Assembly: GCF_014644435.1 (NCBI RefSeq) | Contig: NZ_BMKR01000013.1 | Span: 1-64,000 of the forward strand | Direction of reading: 5' to 3' | From: Paenibacillus albidus | GTDB lineage: Bacteria; Bacillota; Bacilli; Paenibacillales; Paenibacillaceae | Length of the DNA stretch: 64,000 bases | In this document: piece by piece, positions 52,526 through 62,102 of the stretch | Numbering within the stretch: the first letter of the stretch is position 1 | Layout of the letters: each line of letters opens with the position of its first letter | Translations under genes and position numbers: made by a program | The notes under the pieces: generated by a model | What the model was told of the DNA's origin: nothing | Database searches by the model: none | What the model saw: only the letters and a program-made list of their open reading frames with translations

Positions 52526-52920
52526 TTAGAAACAAATGGCTATGGGCTGCGTTGTTTATCGTCCCTGCCGTGGAATTATTCGGGTTTATTTATGTGGCAA
52601 GTTACCTGGGGGCGCCCAAGACCATGCTGATTGTGCTGGCCACCTCGGTTATCGGCCTGCTCATGATGCGTTTTGAAGGCAAAAAGGTGCTGCAGGACAG
52701 CAAAATTCAAATGCAGGAAGGCCGGGTCCCCGGCCGGACGATGCTGGACGGCTTATGTATCTTTTTTGGCGGCTTGCTGCTGATTCTGCCGGGATTCGTG
52801 ACCGATCTTATCGGCTTCACGCTGGTATTCCCGCTAACCCGTCCGCTGTATCGCGGGTTTCTCCTGAAGTGGATTGAGAAAAAAATGAAAAACGGCACGT
52901 TCACCTTTTACAGACGGTGA
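52522..52920 (+). CDS. fxsA: FxsA family membrane protein
   Basis: 132 aa with four hydrophobic segments. The FxsA core is VPAVELFGFIYVASYLGAP and the later LLILPGFVTDLIGFTLVFP, with a basic C-terminal tail. E. coli FxsA suppresses F exclusion of phage T7 when overproduced; its normal role is unclear. The gene neighbours ytvI and citZ, as in B. subtilis. ATGA overlap with the thioesterase gene. Confidence 0.92.
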   Translation: MIRNKWLWAALFIVPAVELFGFIYVASYLGAPKTMLIVLATSVIGLLMMRFEGKKVLQDSKIQMQEGRVPGRTMLDGLCIFFGGLLLILPGFVTDLIGFTLVFPLTRPLYRGFLLKWIEKKMKNGTFTFYRR

Positions 52921-52929
52921 AGAATACAA

Positions 52930-52980
52930 GAGGGGTGTCCCAGCATTGAAACGGCTGTATGGGACACCCCTCGTTCATGT
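52930..52980. terminator. Terminator between fxsA and ytvI
   Basis: GAGGGGTGTCCCA (52930-52942) pairs perfectly over 13 bp with TGGGACACCCCTC (52960-52972). The T-tail is weak on both strands, but the position between convergent genes fits. Confidence 0.75.
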
Positions 52981-53072
52981 ACTGGAATAAGCGGATGTAA
53001 TTGGAGAAAATCCCATCGACTCCGCTCCCTTCGCCAAGCGCTGGGCTTGGTGGGGCAGCTTCCCCTCCAGGC

Positions 53073-54188
53073 TCAGCGCAGCCTGCCGCTGACAATGTAG
53101 CTGTGCAGCGCCCGGAATACGCCCGCCCGCCGGGAGGCGTTCACGATGACCAGCAGCACAGGGCCGAGAATCAGGCCAAGCAACCCGAACAGCTGGAGCC
53201 CGGCGAACATGCCGATCAGCATGGCGAGCGGGTCCAGCCCGATACTGCTGGCCAGCACCTTGGGCTCCAGAACTTGGCGGGTGACCAGTACAACGCCATA
53301 GAGCACCGAAAGGCCGATCCCAAGCGCCAGATTGCCGTTCATGTAGGAATATAGCGCCCAGGGCAGCATCACAATTCCGACGCCGACATAAGGCAGCAAA
53401 TCAACGAAGCCGATCATCAGCCCAAGCGCAAAAGCGGAATCAACGCCCAGCAGCAGCAGCCCGATGATGACAATTACCGCAGTAATGAAGATAAGGATCA
53501 ACTGGGCGCGGAGATAGCCAAACAGCGCTTTGCGCAGATCTTTCCAGATGTCTGTAACCGGCCTCAGCAGCGGGGCGGGCAGCCAGCTGGCCCATTTGTC
53601 GTTATGCCGTTCCCAGCCGGTGCTGAGGAAGAAGGCGGCGAGCACGACTACTATAAGAATCGTCCCGAGACTGGGGAGAACGGAGATCAGATTCAGGATC
53701 AGATTGAAAAAACCGGTAACCAGCTGGGTCACCGCGGCTCCCACCGTTTCTGTCGTTCTGCTGATGTTGCTGTCGATCGTGGCATGGTAGTTGGGGTTGT
53801 CCTGGTAGAATAGATTGATCTGGTTAATAATGTTCTGGATGCTGGCATTTCGGCTCCACCTTAGCAGCAGCTCGCGCCACTGGTCGGTATGCAGATTAAA
53901 CGTCTGGAGCAGAATAATCAACTCTTTGACAAGACGGGTAATCAGGGCGGTCAGTACCAGCGCGGTGCCGCCAATATAGAACAGTAGTGCCAGGGAGACG
54001 GCCAGCCAGCCCGGAAGCTTGAATCCTCTAAGGATGAGCACCAGCGGATGCATGAGATAAGCGAGCAGCCAGGCGAGCAGCAAGGGGTACAGCAGAGGGA
54101 GCAGCACATACAGCGCCAGCAGCAGCAGGGCTGTAGCCAGCACGACCCAGAGGCCGCGCAGCACTCTTTTTAACATCAATCGGTCCAT
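53073..54188 (-). CDS. ytvI: Sporulation integral membrane protein YtvI
   Basis: 371 aa from the ATG at 54188, ten bases after AAGGAGGT; this gives the same length as B. subtilis YtvI. An AI-2E/PerM-type membrane protein with about seven hydrophobic segments and a central hydrophilic domain (about 90-180). The conserved end has GFVDLLPYVGVGIVMLPWAL and QVLEPKVLASSIGLDPLAMLIGMF. Annotated as sporulation-related in Bacillus, with transport role undefined. It is convergent with fxsA and divergent from citZ. Confidence 0.92.
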   Translation of the reverse strand: MDRLMLKRVLRGLWVVLATALLLLALYVLLPLLYPLLLAWLLAYLMHPLVLILRGFKLPGWLAVSLALLFYIGGTALVLTALITRLVKELIILLQTFNLHTDQWRELLLRWSRNASIQNIINQINLFYQDNPNYHATIDSNISRTTETVGAAVTQLVTGFFNLILNLISVLPSLGTILIVVVLAAFFLSTGWERHNDKWASWLPAPLLRPVTDIWKDLRKALFGYLRAQLILIFITAVIVIIGLLLLGVDSAFALGLMIGFVDLLPYVGVGIVMLPWALYSYMNGNLALGIGLSVLYGVVLVTRQVLEPKVLASSIGLDPLAMLIGMFAGLQLFGLLGLILGPVLLVIVNASRRAGVFRALHSYIVSGRLR

Positions 54189-54399
54189 AAGGCGGTGTAC
54201 CTCCTTCAAGCTGCCGCTTGCGCGGAAATCAAAGCTCGTCTTATGTATATTCACAGAATGAAATTTAAAGACTAGCACCTTAGACAAGGCTGCAGCGGAC
54301 ACGCACTAACCTGAAAGCGCCATCATGAATCAACATTTCAAATTTAATTTTCTATCTCCGTGATAAAATCATTTAATCTGTTGTATAGCTTCCACGTTG

Positions 54400-54428
54400 T
54401 TCACATAAACGTCAAAATCCGTTATGAT
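54400..54428 (+). promoter_or_regulatory. Sigma-A promoter of the citZ operon
   Basis: TTCACA (54400-54405), 17 bp, TATGAT (54423-54428). It lies in the 386-bp ytvI-citZ gap, about 140 bp before the citZ start, so the leader is long. Confidence 0.6.
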
Positions 54429-54445
54429 GATTAGAGATTCTAATC
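54429..54445. promoter_or_regulatory. Dyad operator candidate at the citZ start point
   Basis: GATTAG-N5-CTAATC directly follows the -10, so a bound repressor would block the start of transcription. In B. subtilis citZ is controlled by CcpC and CcpA, but this dyad does not match either pattern that I know (ATAA-N7-TTAT or cre). Confidence 0.45.
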
Positions 54446-54574
54446 ACGAATGTTTGGTTGCAGGGCCTGAGGATTGAACGCTGATGTGAATTCAGAGTTC
54501 GGATACATCAAATTGTAAATGTTTTCATGAATGAAAAAAGCTATTATACCCTTGTTGGCAAAGGAGAGACACTT

Positions 54575-55687
54575 ATGACAGCTACCAAAGGACTGGAAGG
54601 CATTGTTGCCACAACTTCCTCCATCAGCTCCATTGTGGACGGCGTGCTTACTTACCGCGGCTATGATATTGACGATCTCGCAGCGAATGCAACTTTTGAA
54701 GAAACGGCTTATTTATTATGGTTTGGTGCGCTTCCAACCGCAGCCGAGCTTGAGAATCTCCGGCGTGACCTCAGCAATTTTGCCCCCGTCCCTGACGAGG
54801 TTATTCAACAGATGAAGCTGTATCCCAAAGAAGCCAACACGATGGCTGCTCTGCGTTCAGCCGTATCCAGTCTTGCACTCTACGATCAGGCAGCCGATGA
54901 TATGAGCCGTGAGGCTAATGAAGTCAAAGCGGTGAAGCTGCAGGCACAGATCCCGACGCTTGTAGCCGCATTGTCGCGCATCCGTAAAGGACTTGAGCCG
55001 GTGGCCCCGAAAGAGGGCGTATCCATTGCCGAGAATTTCCTCTATATGCTGTGGGGCAAGGAACCGGATCTCGTATCCGTGAAGGCACTGGACACCGCAC
55101 TGGTGCTGCATGCCGACCATGAGCTGAATGCTTCTACTTTTGCAGGCCGTGTGACCGTTGCTACCTTGTCCGATATTTATTCCGGGGTGACCTCGGCCAT
55201 TGGTGCATTGAAAGGGCCGCTGCATGGCGGTGCGAACGAAGCAGTGATGAAGATGCTGGAGGAAATCGGCAGCCTGGACAACGTGGAGACCTATGTACAG
55301 GGCAAGCTGGAGCGCCGCGAGAAGATCATGGGCTTCGGACACCGCGTCTACAAGAATGGCGATCCGCGCGCGAAGCATCTGATGAAGATGTCGCATGAGC
55401 TGGGAACCATGAAGAATGACACCACGCTGTACGACATGTCCGTAAGAATTGAAGAGCTCATTACGGGACAAAAAGGCCTCAAGCCGAACGTGGATTTCTA
55501 CTCGGCCTCCGTCTACACCCAGCTCGGCATTGAACGGGAGCTGTTCACGCCGATTTTTGCAATCAGCCGCACTTCGGGCTGGACCGCTCATATTCTGGAG
55601 CAATATCTCGACAACCGATTGATTCGTCCGCGTGCAGAGTACACAGGCTTGGCTGAACAGAAATACGTTCCGGTCGAGGAAAGATAA
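54575..55687 (+). CDS. citZ: Citrate synthase
   Basis: 370 aa from the ATG at 54575 after AAAGGAGA; an ATG at 54527 would add sixteen unconserved residues. The start MTATKGLEGIVATTSSISS is close to B. subtilis CitZ. Catalytic His residues are in HADHELNASTF and GPLHGGANEAV, with GFGHRVYK following, and the catalytic Asp is in NVDFYSASVY. It condenses oxaloacetate with acetyl-CoA. First gene of a citZ-icd-mdh cluster. Confidence 0.96.
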   Translation: MTATKGLEGIVATTSSISSIVDGVLTYRGYDIDDLAANATFEETAYLLWFGALPTAAELENLRRDLSNFAPVPDEVIQQMKLYPKEANTMAALRSAVSSLALYDQAADDMSREANEVKAVKLQAQIPTLVAALSRIRKGLEPVAPKEGVSIAENFLYMLWGKEPDLVSVKALDTALVLHADHELNASTFAGRVTVATLSDIYSGVTSAIGALKGPLHGGANEAVMKMLEEIGSLDNVETYVQGKLERREKIMGFGHRVYKNGDPRAKHLMKMSHELGTMKNDTTLYDMSVRIEELITGQKGLKPNVDFYSASVYTQLGIERELFTPIFAISRTSGWTAHILEQYLDNRLIRPRAEYTGLAEQKYVPVEER

Positions 55688-55789
55688 GGCGGCGGCCTTG
55701 CAGGCCGCTCCTGTAGTCTAGTAGAATTAACGCTAGGTCCAACGTTATACAGCTGAAACACACTAAATCTTTGGGAGGAATACACACAA

Positions 55790-57085
55790 ATGTTGAAACT
55801 TGAGAAATACGATCTGCCGACAGAAGGCGAACAAATTACGATTGAAGATGGCAAACTGCAGGTTCCGGATCGTCCGATTATTCCTTTTATCGAAGGTGAC
55901 GGTACTGGCCGCGACATCTGGAAAGCCTCCAAACGGGTGCTGGATGCAGCTGTAGCCAAAGCTTATGGCGGAAGCAAGCAAATTGCCTGGTACGAAGTAT
56001 TCGCCGGCGAGAAGGCCTTCAATACATATGGAGAATGGCTGCCGAACGATACGCTGGAAGCAATCCGCGAGTTTATCGTAGCCATTAAAGGGCCGCTCAC
56101 TACTCCAATCGGAGGCGGTATCCGTTCCCTGAATGTGGCGCTGCGCCAAGAGCTGGACTTGTATGTATGTCTGCGTCCTGTGCGTTACTTTGACGGTGTT
56201 CCCTCACCGGTGAAACGCCCTGATCTGGTAGACATGGTTATTTTCCGTGAGAACACTGAGGATATTTATGCCGGAATCGAGTATCAAGAAGGTTCTGCCG
56301 AAGTGAAGAAAGTCATTGAATTCCTGCAGGAGCAAATGGGTGTGAACAAGATCCGCTTCCCGGAAACTTCCGGTATCGGCATCAAGCCGGTGTCCGCCGA
56401 AGGCTCCAAGCGTCTGGTGCGCGCCGCCGTGGAATATGCAATCAAGCACGGACGCAAGAGCGTGACCCTGGTACACAAAGGCAACATCATGAAGTTCACC
56501 GAAGGAGCCTTCAAGAACTGGGGCTACGAAGTGGCGGAACAGGAATTCGGCGACAAAGTATTCACTTGGAACCAATATGATGTGATCAAAGAGCGGGACG
56601 GCGAAGCTGCGGCTAATGCAGCACAGAAGGAAGCCGAAGCAGCAGGCAAAATCATTATCAAGGATGCCATTGCCGACATCGCCCTGCAGCAGGTTCTGAC
56701 ACGTCCTACGGATTTCGACGTCATCGCGACGCTGAACCTGAACGGGGACTATCTGTCCGATGCGCTGGCTGCACAAATCGGCGGCATTGGTATCGCTCCG
56801 GGAGCGAATATCAACTATGTTACCGGACATGCCATCTTTGAAGCCACACATGGTACTGCTCCTAAATATGCAGATAAAGACGTGGTTAACCCGGGCTCGG
56901 TGATTCTGTCCGGCGTAATGCTGCTGGAGCACCTGGGCTGGCAGGAAGCCGCTGACCTGATTTATAACGGTATGAGTACAGCGATCAACAACAAGACTGT
57001 TACTTATGACTTCGCCCGCCAAATGGAAGGGGCAACCGAACTGAAATGCTCAGCGTTTGCCGACGAGATCATTAACCATCTGTAG
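55790..57085 (+). CDS. icd: Isocitrate dehydrogenase, NADP-type
   Basis: 431 aa. [15 protein letters not shown] is the N-terminal nucleotide-fold signature. [16 protein letters not shown] holds the regulatory/substrate Ser, and [16 protein letters not shown] the substrate-binding region. The later [20 protein letters not shown] is the metal-binding segment. It decarboxylates isocitrate to 2-oxoglutarate. Nine bases separate GGGAGG from the ATG. Co-transcribed with citZ (102-bp gap) and mdh (43-bp gap). Confidence 0.96.
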   Translation: MLKLEKYDLPTEGEQITIEDGKLQVPDRPIIPFIEGDGTGRDIWKASKRVLDAAVAKAYGGSKQIAWYEVFAGEKAFNTYGEWLPNDTLEAIREFIVAIKGPLTTPIGGGIRSLNVALRQELDLYVCLRPVRYFDGVPSPVKRPDLVDMVIFRENTEDIYAGIEYQEGSAEVKKVIEFLQEQMGVNKIRFPETSGIGIKPVSAEGSKRLVRAAVEYAIKHGRKSVTLVHKGNIMKFTEGAFKNWGYEVAEQEFGDKVFTWNQYDVIKERDGEAAANAAQKEAEAAGKIIIKDAIADIALQQVLTRPTDFDVIATLNLNGDYLSDALAAQIGGIGIAPGANINYVTGHAIFEATHGTAPKYADKDVVNPGSVILSGVMLLEHLGWQEAADLIYNGMSTAINNKTVTYDFARQMEGATELKCSAFADEIINHL

Positions 57086-57128
57086 TTCTAACTAAGCGCA
57101 TGCTTACCAACTATTAGGAGGATAACTC

Positions 57129-58070
57129 GTGGCCATCAAACGTAATAAAATTACAGTCGTGGGTGCCGGTTTCACCGGTGCTACCACGGCGCTTATGCTA
57201 GCGCAGAAGGAACTCGGCAATGTGGTTCTGCTGGACATTCCGCAGCTCGAGAATCCGACCAAAGGCAAGGCGCTGGATATGCTGCAAGCATCCCCGGTAC
57301 AGAAATTCGACGCCCAGATTACCGGAACATCCAGCTATGATGATGCCGCGGATTCCGATATCGTCATTATTACAGCCGGTATCGCCCGCAAACCGGGAAT
57401 GAGCCGCGATGATCTGGTCAATACCAACGCCGGCATTGTGAGATCCGTATGCGAGAACGTAAAACGGGTCGCTCCCGAATCGATTGTTATCATTCTAAGC
57501 AACCCGGTTGATGCTATGACTTATGTGGCCTATCAAGCACTTGGCTTTCCGAAGAACCGTGTTATTGGTCAATCCGGTGTGTTGGATACAGCCCGCTACT
57601 GTACTTTTATTGCCCAGGAGCTTAATGTTTCGGTAGAAGATGTACGCGGTTTCGTGCTCGGCGGCCATGGTGATGATATGGTTCCGCTTGTGCGCTACTC
57701 CAGTGTCGGCGGCATTCCGATCGACAGCCTGATCCCGGCAGAACGGATAGCTGACATTGTTCAGCGAACGCGTACCGGCGGCGGTGAAATCGTCAGCCTG
57801 CTGGGCAACGGCAGCGCGTATTACGCGCCTGCAGCTTCTCTGGTGCAGATGACGGAAGCGATCCTGAAGGACAAGAAGCGGATTATTCCGGTCATCGCTT
57901 TTCTTGAAGGCGAATACGGCTACGATAATCTGTTCATGGGCGTTCCAGCCCTGCTGGGTGCGGACGGTATCGAAAAAGTATTTGAGCTGGAGCTTACAGC
58001 AGAAGAAAAAGCGGCGCTTGACAAGTCCGCTGATTCCGTTAAAGCTGTGACTGCGATAATTGGTTCCTGA
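57129..58070 (+). CDS. mdh: Malate dehydrogenase
   Basis: 313 aa, GTG start after TAGGAGGA. NAD-binding loop [16 protein letters not shown], the D of [10 protein letters not shown] for NAD specificity, substrate Arg in [23 protein letters not shown], and the catalytic pair in [10 protein letters not shown] and [15 protein letters not shown]-like malate dehydrogenase type as in Bacillus. It oxidises malate to oxaloacetate. Last gene of the cluster. phoPR, which follows in B. subtilis, is not here. Confidence 0.96.
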   Translation: MAIKRNKITVVGAGFTGATTALMLAQKELGNVVLLDIPQLENPTKGKALDMLQASPVQKFDAQITGTSSYDDAADSDIVIITAGIARKPGMSRDDLVNTNAGIVRSVCENVKRVAPESIVIILSNPVDAMTYVAYQALGFPKNRVIGQSGVLDTARYCTFIAQELNVSVEDVRGFVLGGHGDDMVPLVRYSSVGGIPIDSLIPAERIADIVQRTRTGGGEIVSLLGNGSAYYAPAASLVQMTEAILKDKKRIIPVIAFLEGEYGYDNLFMGVPALLGADGIEKVFELELTAEEKAALDKSADSVKAVTAIIGS

Positions 58071-58091
58071 TCGGATGCTTCGAGTTGTGAC

Positions 58092-58147
58092 AAAGGGATG
58101 TCCCCGAATCCATGAAAAATGGCGGGGGGGCATCCCTTTTGCTTTTC
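58092..58147 (+). terminator. Terminator of citZ-icd-mdh
   Basis: AAAGGGATGTCCCC (58092-58105) pairs with GGGGGCATCCCTTT (58125-58138), with one interior mismatch, and is followed by TGCTTTTCTT. Confidence 0.85.
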
Positions 58148-58213
58148 TTAATTTCAGTTATTGGGTATAATTAGATGTAATTTATATCACAGCAATAACA
58201 GAGGAGGTATGTT

Positions 58214-58639
58214 ATGAGTCAAGTATTTTTTTTCCTACATATGATCGGGACGTTGGCCCTGGGATTTTATCTGGTCCTCCCTTTCATTCTCGGACGCACC
58301 GCGAAGTTGTCGGCTCCGGCCAAAGAAGGAACATTAAGCGCCATTGGAGGCTTTAACCGCTTTGCCCAGTACGGATTGGTGATTCAACTGCTTACGGGTG
58401 GCTATATGATGACCAAAGGGGAATATTCCGTACCGTGGATGATTATCGTGGTCGTCTTGCTGCTGGCTATGTTCGCCCTTGGCGGCATCATCAGCAAACC
58501 GTTGCGTCTGGCTTCAGAGGGCATGCGTGAGAACCGCGACGTATCCAGCTATACCGGCAAAATCCGTACTCTGAGTTCCTTGCTGATGGTTACACTGGTG
58601 CTGATGGTCTTTTTCATGGTGTACAACCAGATTATCTAA
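58214..58639 (+). CDS. Four-helix membrane protein, unknown function
   Basis: 141 aa with four hydrophobic segments (about 4-24, 49-68, 75-95 and 117-139). The middle loop has KPLRLASEGMRENRDVSSYTGKIR. It resembles DUF2269/CopD-like small membrane proteins but lacks a clear signature, so no function is assigned. GAGGAGG lies seven bases before the ATG, and a TATAAT occurs at 58166-58171. A stem-like sequence with a T-run follows at about 58652-58699. Confidence 0.75.
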   Translation: MSQVFFFLHMIGTLALGFYLVLPFILGRTAKLSAPAKEGTLSAIGGFNRFAQYGLVIQLLTGGYMMTKGEYSVPWMIIVVVLLLAMFALGGIISKPLRLASEGMRENRDVSSYTGKIRTLSSLLMVTLVLMVFFMVYNQII

Positions 58640-58892
58640 TAGTTTACTCCGAGAAGGAGCGGTCCTTGGCAGCCTAACTGCGCAGATCGCTTCTTTTTTG
58701 CGTTATGCTGTTGTGTGTGTGGAGTAAAAAAAGACGTTTTTTTGTTTGACGCGGCTTGGAGCGTGGTAAGTAAAGTATCGTAAAGTCAAGTTGGGTAGTC
58801 AAGTTTAATAGTGCATAAACCAAGACCCTATAGCCATCCTAAGATGATCAGCAAGTGATTCTAAGTTGCGAAGCGAAAGGAGAAAAGGTATT

Positions 58893-59762
58893 ATGTCAGA
58901 CACTAACCAGACTCAAAAAACATTACCCCCGCAGGAACAGGATCGACAGCCCGGAATCGAGAGTGAAATGAAGCCGAGGCCGAAATATGAACCGGCGAAT
59001 TATAAAGCAGCAGGCAAACTGCTGGGCAAGGCGGCTCTGATTACCGGAGGAGACAGCGGAATTGGCCGGGCTGTTGCCGTTCTGTTCGCCAAGGAAGGCG
59101 CCGATGTAGTCATTTCCTATCTCAATGAGCATTCGGATGCTGAAGAGACCAAACGCCAGGTTGAGCAGGAGGGACGCAAATGTGTCCTGATCTCCGGTGA
59201 CATCGGTGTGGAAGCATTCTGCCAGGATCTGGTCAACAAAACGGTGGAAGGCCTCGGCAAACTGGATATTCTGATCAACAATGCCGCAGAGCAGCACCCG
59301 CAGGACAAGATTGAGGACATCACGTCCGAGCAGCTGGAGCGCACGTTCCGCACGAATATTTTTTCCATGTTCTATTTGACCAAAGCAGCGATGCCGCATC
59401 TGCAGCAAGGCTCGACCATCATCAACACCACGTCGATTACGGCGTACCGGGGCAGCCCGCAGCTGCTGGACTATTCATCCACCAAAGGAGCGATTCTCAG
59501 CTTCACCCGTTCCTTGTCCACCAATCTGGCGGAAAAAGGCATCCGCGTCAACGCCGTTGCACCAGGGCCGATCTGGACGCCGCTGATCCCGTCTACCTTT
59601 GACGCACAGCAGGTCAGCGAATTCGGTGCTACCCAGCCGATGAAGCGGCCCGGGCAGCCGGAGGAGCTGGCACCGGCTTATGTCTATCTCGCTTCCGACG
59701 ATTCGACCTATGTGACCGGACAAGTCATTCATGTCAACGGCGGCGAGGTCGTAAACGGCTAA
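58893..59762 (+). CDS. SDR-family oxidoreductase, general stress GSP39-like
   Basis: 289 aa from the ATG at 58893 after AAAGGAG. An N-terminal extension of about 45 residues (PRPKYEPANYKAAGKLLGKA) precedes the Rossmann fold, typical of the GSP39/YdaD/YhxC group. NAD(P)-binding TGGDSGIGRAVA, NNAAEQ, catalytic Ser in NTTSITAYRGS, and Tyr and Lys in LDYSSTKGAI. In Bacillus these genes belong to the general stress response. The substrate is unknown. The gene appears to be alone. Confidence 0.9.
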   Translation: MSDTNQTQKTLPPQEQDRQPGIESEMKPRPKYEPANYKAAGKLLGKAALITGGDSGIGRAVAVLFAKEGADVVISYLNEHSDAEETKRQVEQEGRKCVLISGDIGVEAFCQDLVNKTVEGLGKLDILINNAAEQHPQDKIEDITSEQLERTFRTNIFSMFYLTKAAMPHLQQGSTIINTTSITAYRGSPQLLDYSSTKGAILSFTRSLSTNLAEKGIRVNAVAPGPIWTPLIPSTFDAQQVSEFGATQPMKRPGQPEELAPAYVYLASDDSTYVTGQVIHVNGGEVVNG

Positions 59763-59817
59763 ACGCCTTGTGGATGCCAGCCGCGCCACTTTCACAGATG
59801 AATAAATATAAAACTAA

Positions 59818-61026
59818 GAGCCTGTCCCAAAAGTAGCTTTCTACGAGCGGAGACAGACCACGTTCATTCTCAAAACCGTAAAAATTCAACGGAACAGCGA
59901 TTCTCCTGTTATTGGAGGATCGCTGTTCTGCGTTTTTGGTCATTTGCAGCTTGCTTCAGTAGTTTGTGGGCAAGCGAAAGCCATCCGACCTCAAGCGACA
60001 CTTTTTCCATGCCACGAAGAAGAAATCTCTGGAAGCCCCGGTTGTTCTTCAGTTGGTACATCGTTCCCTTAGAGGGCAACCCTCGCAGCTTGGGCTGCGG
60101 TAATGACGTTTTCTGATTTCATATCTACTCTCCAACGTTTCCTTGCTTTCTTTGCGAAAATGCAGCGTTTGTCCGGCAGAACAGGTCCACGTATCTTCAG
60201 TTTCATTGTACGTCCAATTCTCAATCTTTCCGACGTTCTCTTTCCACGCTTTGCTCTTTTCTTTATGATAGCTGCCGTATTTGACGACAGCCGTTATCTC
60301 TTCCTTTTCCAGGTAGGCATAGTTTTCTTCACTGCCGTAGCCTGCATCCGCAATCACCGCCCTCGGAAGTTCTGCCTTGCCTTTTCCAGATGCGGCTGTA
60401 AACAACGGGTATCGGTAGGTCTTGGGTGTAGACTGTAGGCCAAAATAAACTGGTTTTCGGTTCCGATCTGTACATTGTAACCCGGTTTGAGTTGACCATT
60501 CCGCATGTGGTCTTCCTTCATCCGCATGAAGGTTTCATCCGGGTCGGTCTTGCTGAAGCTGTTCCGGTCGCCAAGCAGCATTTGGTACTGCTCGTACTTC
60601 AGCAACATGGGCAGCAAATCCTTACGAAGCTTCCGAACGGCTTTTTTCAGGGGCTTGTCTTTGGGTTTTTCCAATAGCTGAGCTTCAAGCTTCTGCGCTG
60701 CTTGTTCGAGTTTCTCGCTGCTCCACCCGGATGGTTGGGTGGTACCTCCATCCAAAAGGGCGATTTCTTTTTGTGATTTTAAAGAGGATTGTAGAAACTT
60801 TTTCTGCTCAAAGCAGCGGAGAGGACGGACTGATTGCGGAAAAGCGGTAGCGGTCGCCTTGCTCTCCGGATTTTTACCGCTAAGCGAAATAAATAAAATC
60901 TGGAGAGCACAGCGATTGGAGCAACGGTCCGTTCGCGCAGCGTCCACATCGAGTGAACAAGTCAATCCGACTCAAAAACAGCGGGGCCGTCCCAAGCAGC
61001 CATTTCATGGCTTATGGGACAGCCCC
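59818..61026. mobile_element. Decayed IS1182-type insertion sequence
   Basis: Terminal inverted repeats: GAGCCTGTCCCA (59818-59829) and, inverted, GGGGCTGTCCCA (61015-61026), matching at ten of twelve positions. Between them lies a broken transposase gene on the minus strand. The element is about 1.2 kb, shorter than the 1.5-1.9 kb of intact relatives. A second left-type end, GGGGCCGTCCCA (60982-60993), sits 21 bp inside the right end and forms a hairpin with it. It fills most of the gap between the SDR gene and the next operon. Confidence 0.7.
59922..60965 (-). pseudogene. IS1182-family transposase, frameshifted and truncated
   Basis: Three fragments in two or more frames. 60354-60965 carries [20 protein letters not shown] and [16 protein letters not shown], a DDE-core region. 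60049-60405 carries [20 protein letters not shown], with a DDE Asp, and CEGCPLRERC. 59922-60060, in another frame, gives NNRGFQRFLLRGMEKVSLEV, the C-terminal part. About 35 residues are missing between RERC and QLKNNRGF, and the N-terminal 100 or more residues are gone. It cannot encode an active enzyme. Confidence 0.85.
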
Positions 61027-61120
61027 TTTATTGAGTTTCCGCTCGATTCCTTAATATAGTTTTATGAATCTTAAGACATTGATATATCGCCGGATCCCCG
61101 CGGAACTTACACTTAAAGTA

Positions 61121-61136
61121 GTGAATGGCCGTTCAC
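61121..61136. promoter_or_regulatory. Dyad upstream of the second importer operon
   Basis: GTGAA-N6-TTCAC, 33 bp before the first permease start. A possible operator, but short enough to arise by chance. Confidence 0.3.
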
Positions 61137-61168
61137 ACTGCACAGGAAAGTGAAGGGGGAGAGGATGC

Positions 61169-62083
61169 TTGAGGACGAGACAGAGACAGGGCTGGAAATG
61201 GAAAACAACCTGGCCGCTGCACACGATGCTGCTTCCGGGAGTCGCTATAGTGCTGATATTTTGCTATTTGCCGATGTTTGGGCTCGTCATGGCTTTTCAG
61301 GATTTTCAGCCTCATCTTGGTTTTTTTCGCTCCGACTGGATTGGACTTGAGAATTTCCGGCTGATGTTTGAATATCCGGATGCCAGACAGGTCATTTGGA
61401 ATACGTTTTTAATCGCTTTTTTGAAAATCATCGCTCATCTGATCGTGCCGTTTGTATTCGCCCTGCTGCTGAACGAGGTGCGGAGAATGCTGCTGAAGCG
61501 CCTCATTCAGACCTTTGTATACCTTCCGCATTTTCTCTCCTGGGTCATTTTGGGGGGCATATTGCTGGATATGCTGTCCACCGACGGAGGGCTGGTCAAT
61601 CAGCTTGTAGGGTGGCTCGGATTCCCGCCTATATTTTTCCTTGGGGACGGGGACTGGTTCCGGATTACGGTGATTGCCAGCGATGTTTGGAAAGATTTTG
61701 GATTTTCTACGATTATATTCTTGGCAGCGCTTGCAGGGGTGAATCCCGAGATGTATGAAGCGGCATTGATCGACGGGGCGAACCGCTGGCGGCAGACACT
61801 GTCGATTACTATCCCGGCCATGATTCCGATAGCTGTAGTGGTGGCTACATTATCGCTTGGCAACATTTTGAATGCCGGCTTTGATCAAATATTCAATCTG
61901 TATAATCCGCTTGTTTACGAAAAGGGAGATATCATCGATACCTATGTGTATCGGGTGGGGCTCATCGGAGGCGACTTCGGTTTCGGTACAGCGGTAGGCG
62001 TATTCAAATCGCTGGTCAGCCTGACACTAATTATTATTTCCTACCGTTTGGCCTACAAGCTCGCAGGCTATCGGATATTCTAA
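61169..62083 (+). CDS. ABC transporter permease, LplB type
   Basis: 304 aa, TTG start eight bases after AAGGGGGA. Six predicted membrane helices. The first is PGVAIVLIFCYLPMFGLVMA, with the family-specific AFQDFQPHLGFFRSDWIGLE after it. The EAA loop is YEAALIDGANRWRQTLSI. Part of a LplB-LplC-lipoprotein importer that parallels the one at 12158-15709 but is in the opposite orientation. The decayed insertion sequence lies directly upstream and may have removed an original regulator. Confidence 0.92.
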   Translation: MRTRQRQGWKWKTTWPLHTMLLPGVAIVLIFCYLPMFGLVMAFQDFQPHLGFFRSDWIGLENFRLMFEYPDARQVIWNTFLIAFLKIIAHLIVPFVFALLLNEVRRMLLKRLIQTFVYLPHFLSWVILGGILLDMLSTDGGLVNQLVGWLGFPPIFFLGDGDWFRITVIASDVWKDFGFSTIIFLAALAGVNPEMYEAALIDGANRWRQTLSITIPAMIPIAVVVATLSLGNILNAGFDQIFNLYNPLVYEKGDIIDTYVYRVGLIGGDFGFGTAVGVFKSLVSLTLIIISYRLAYKLAGYRIF

Positions 62084-62102
62084 CCGGGGAGGGAGAAACC
62101 GT

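Noticed and set aside
58746..58776. Sigma-B or sigma-A promoter before the SDR gene
   Set aside because: TTGACG is present but the best -10 (TAAAGT) is 19 bp away, and no GTTT-N13/15-GGGTAT pattern fits.
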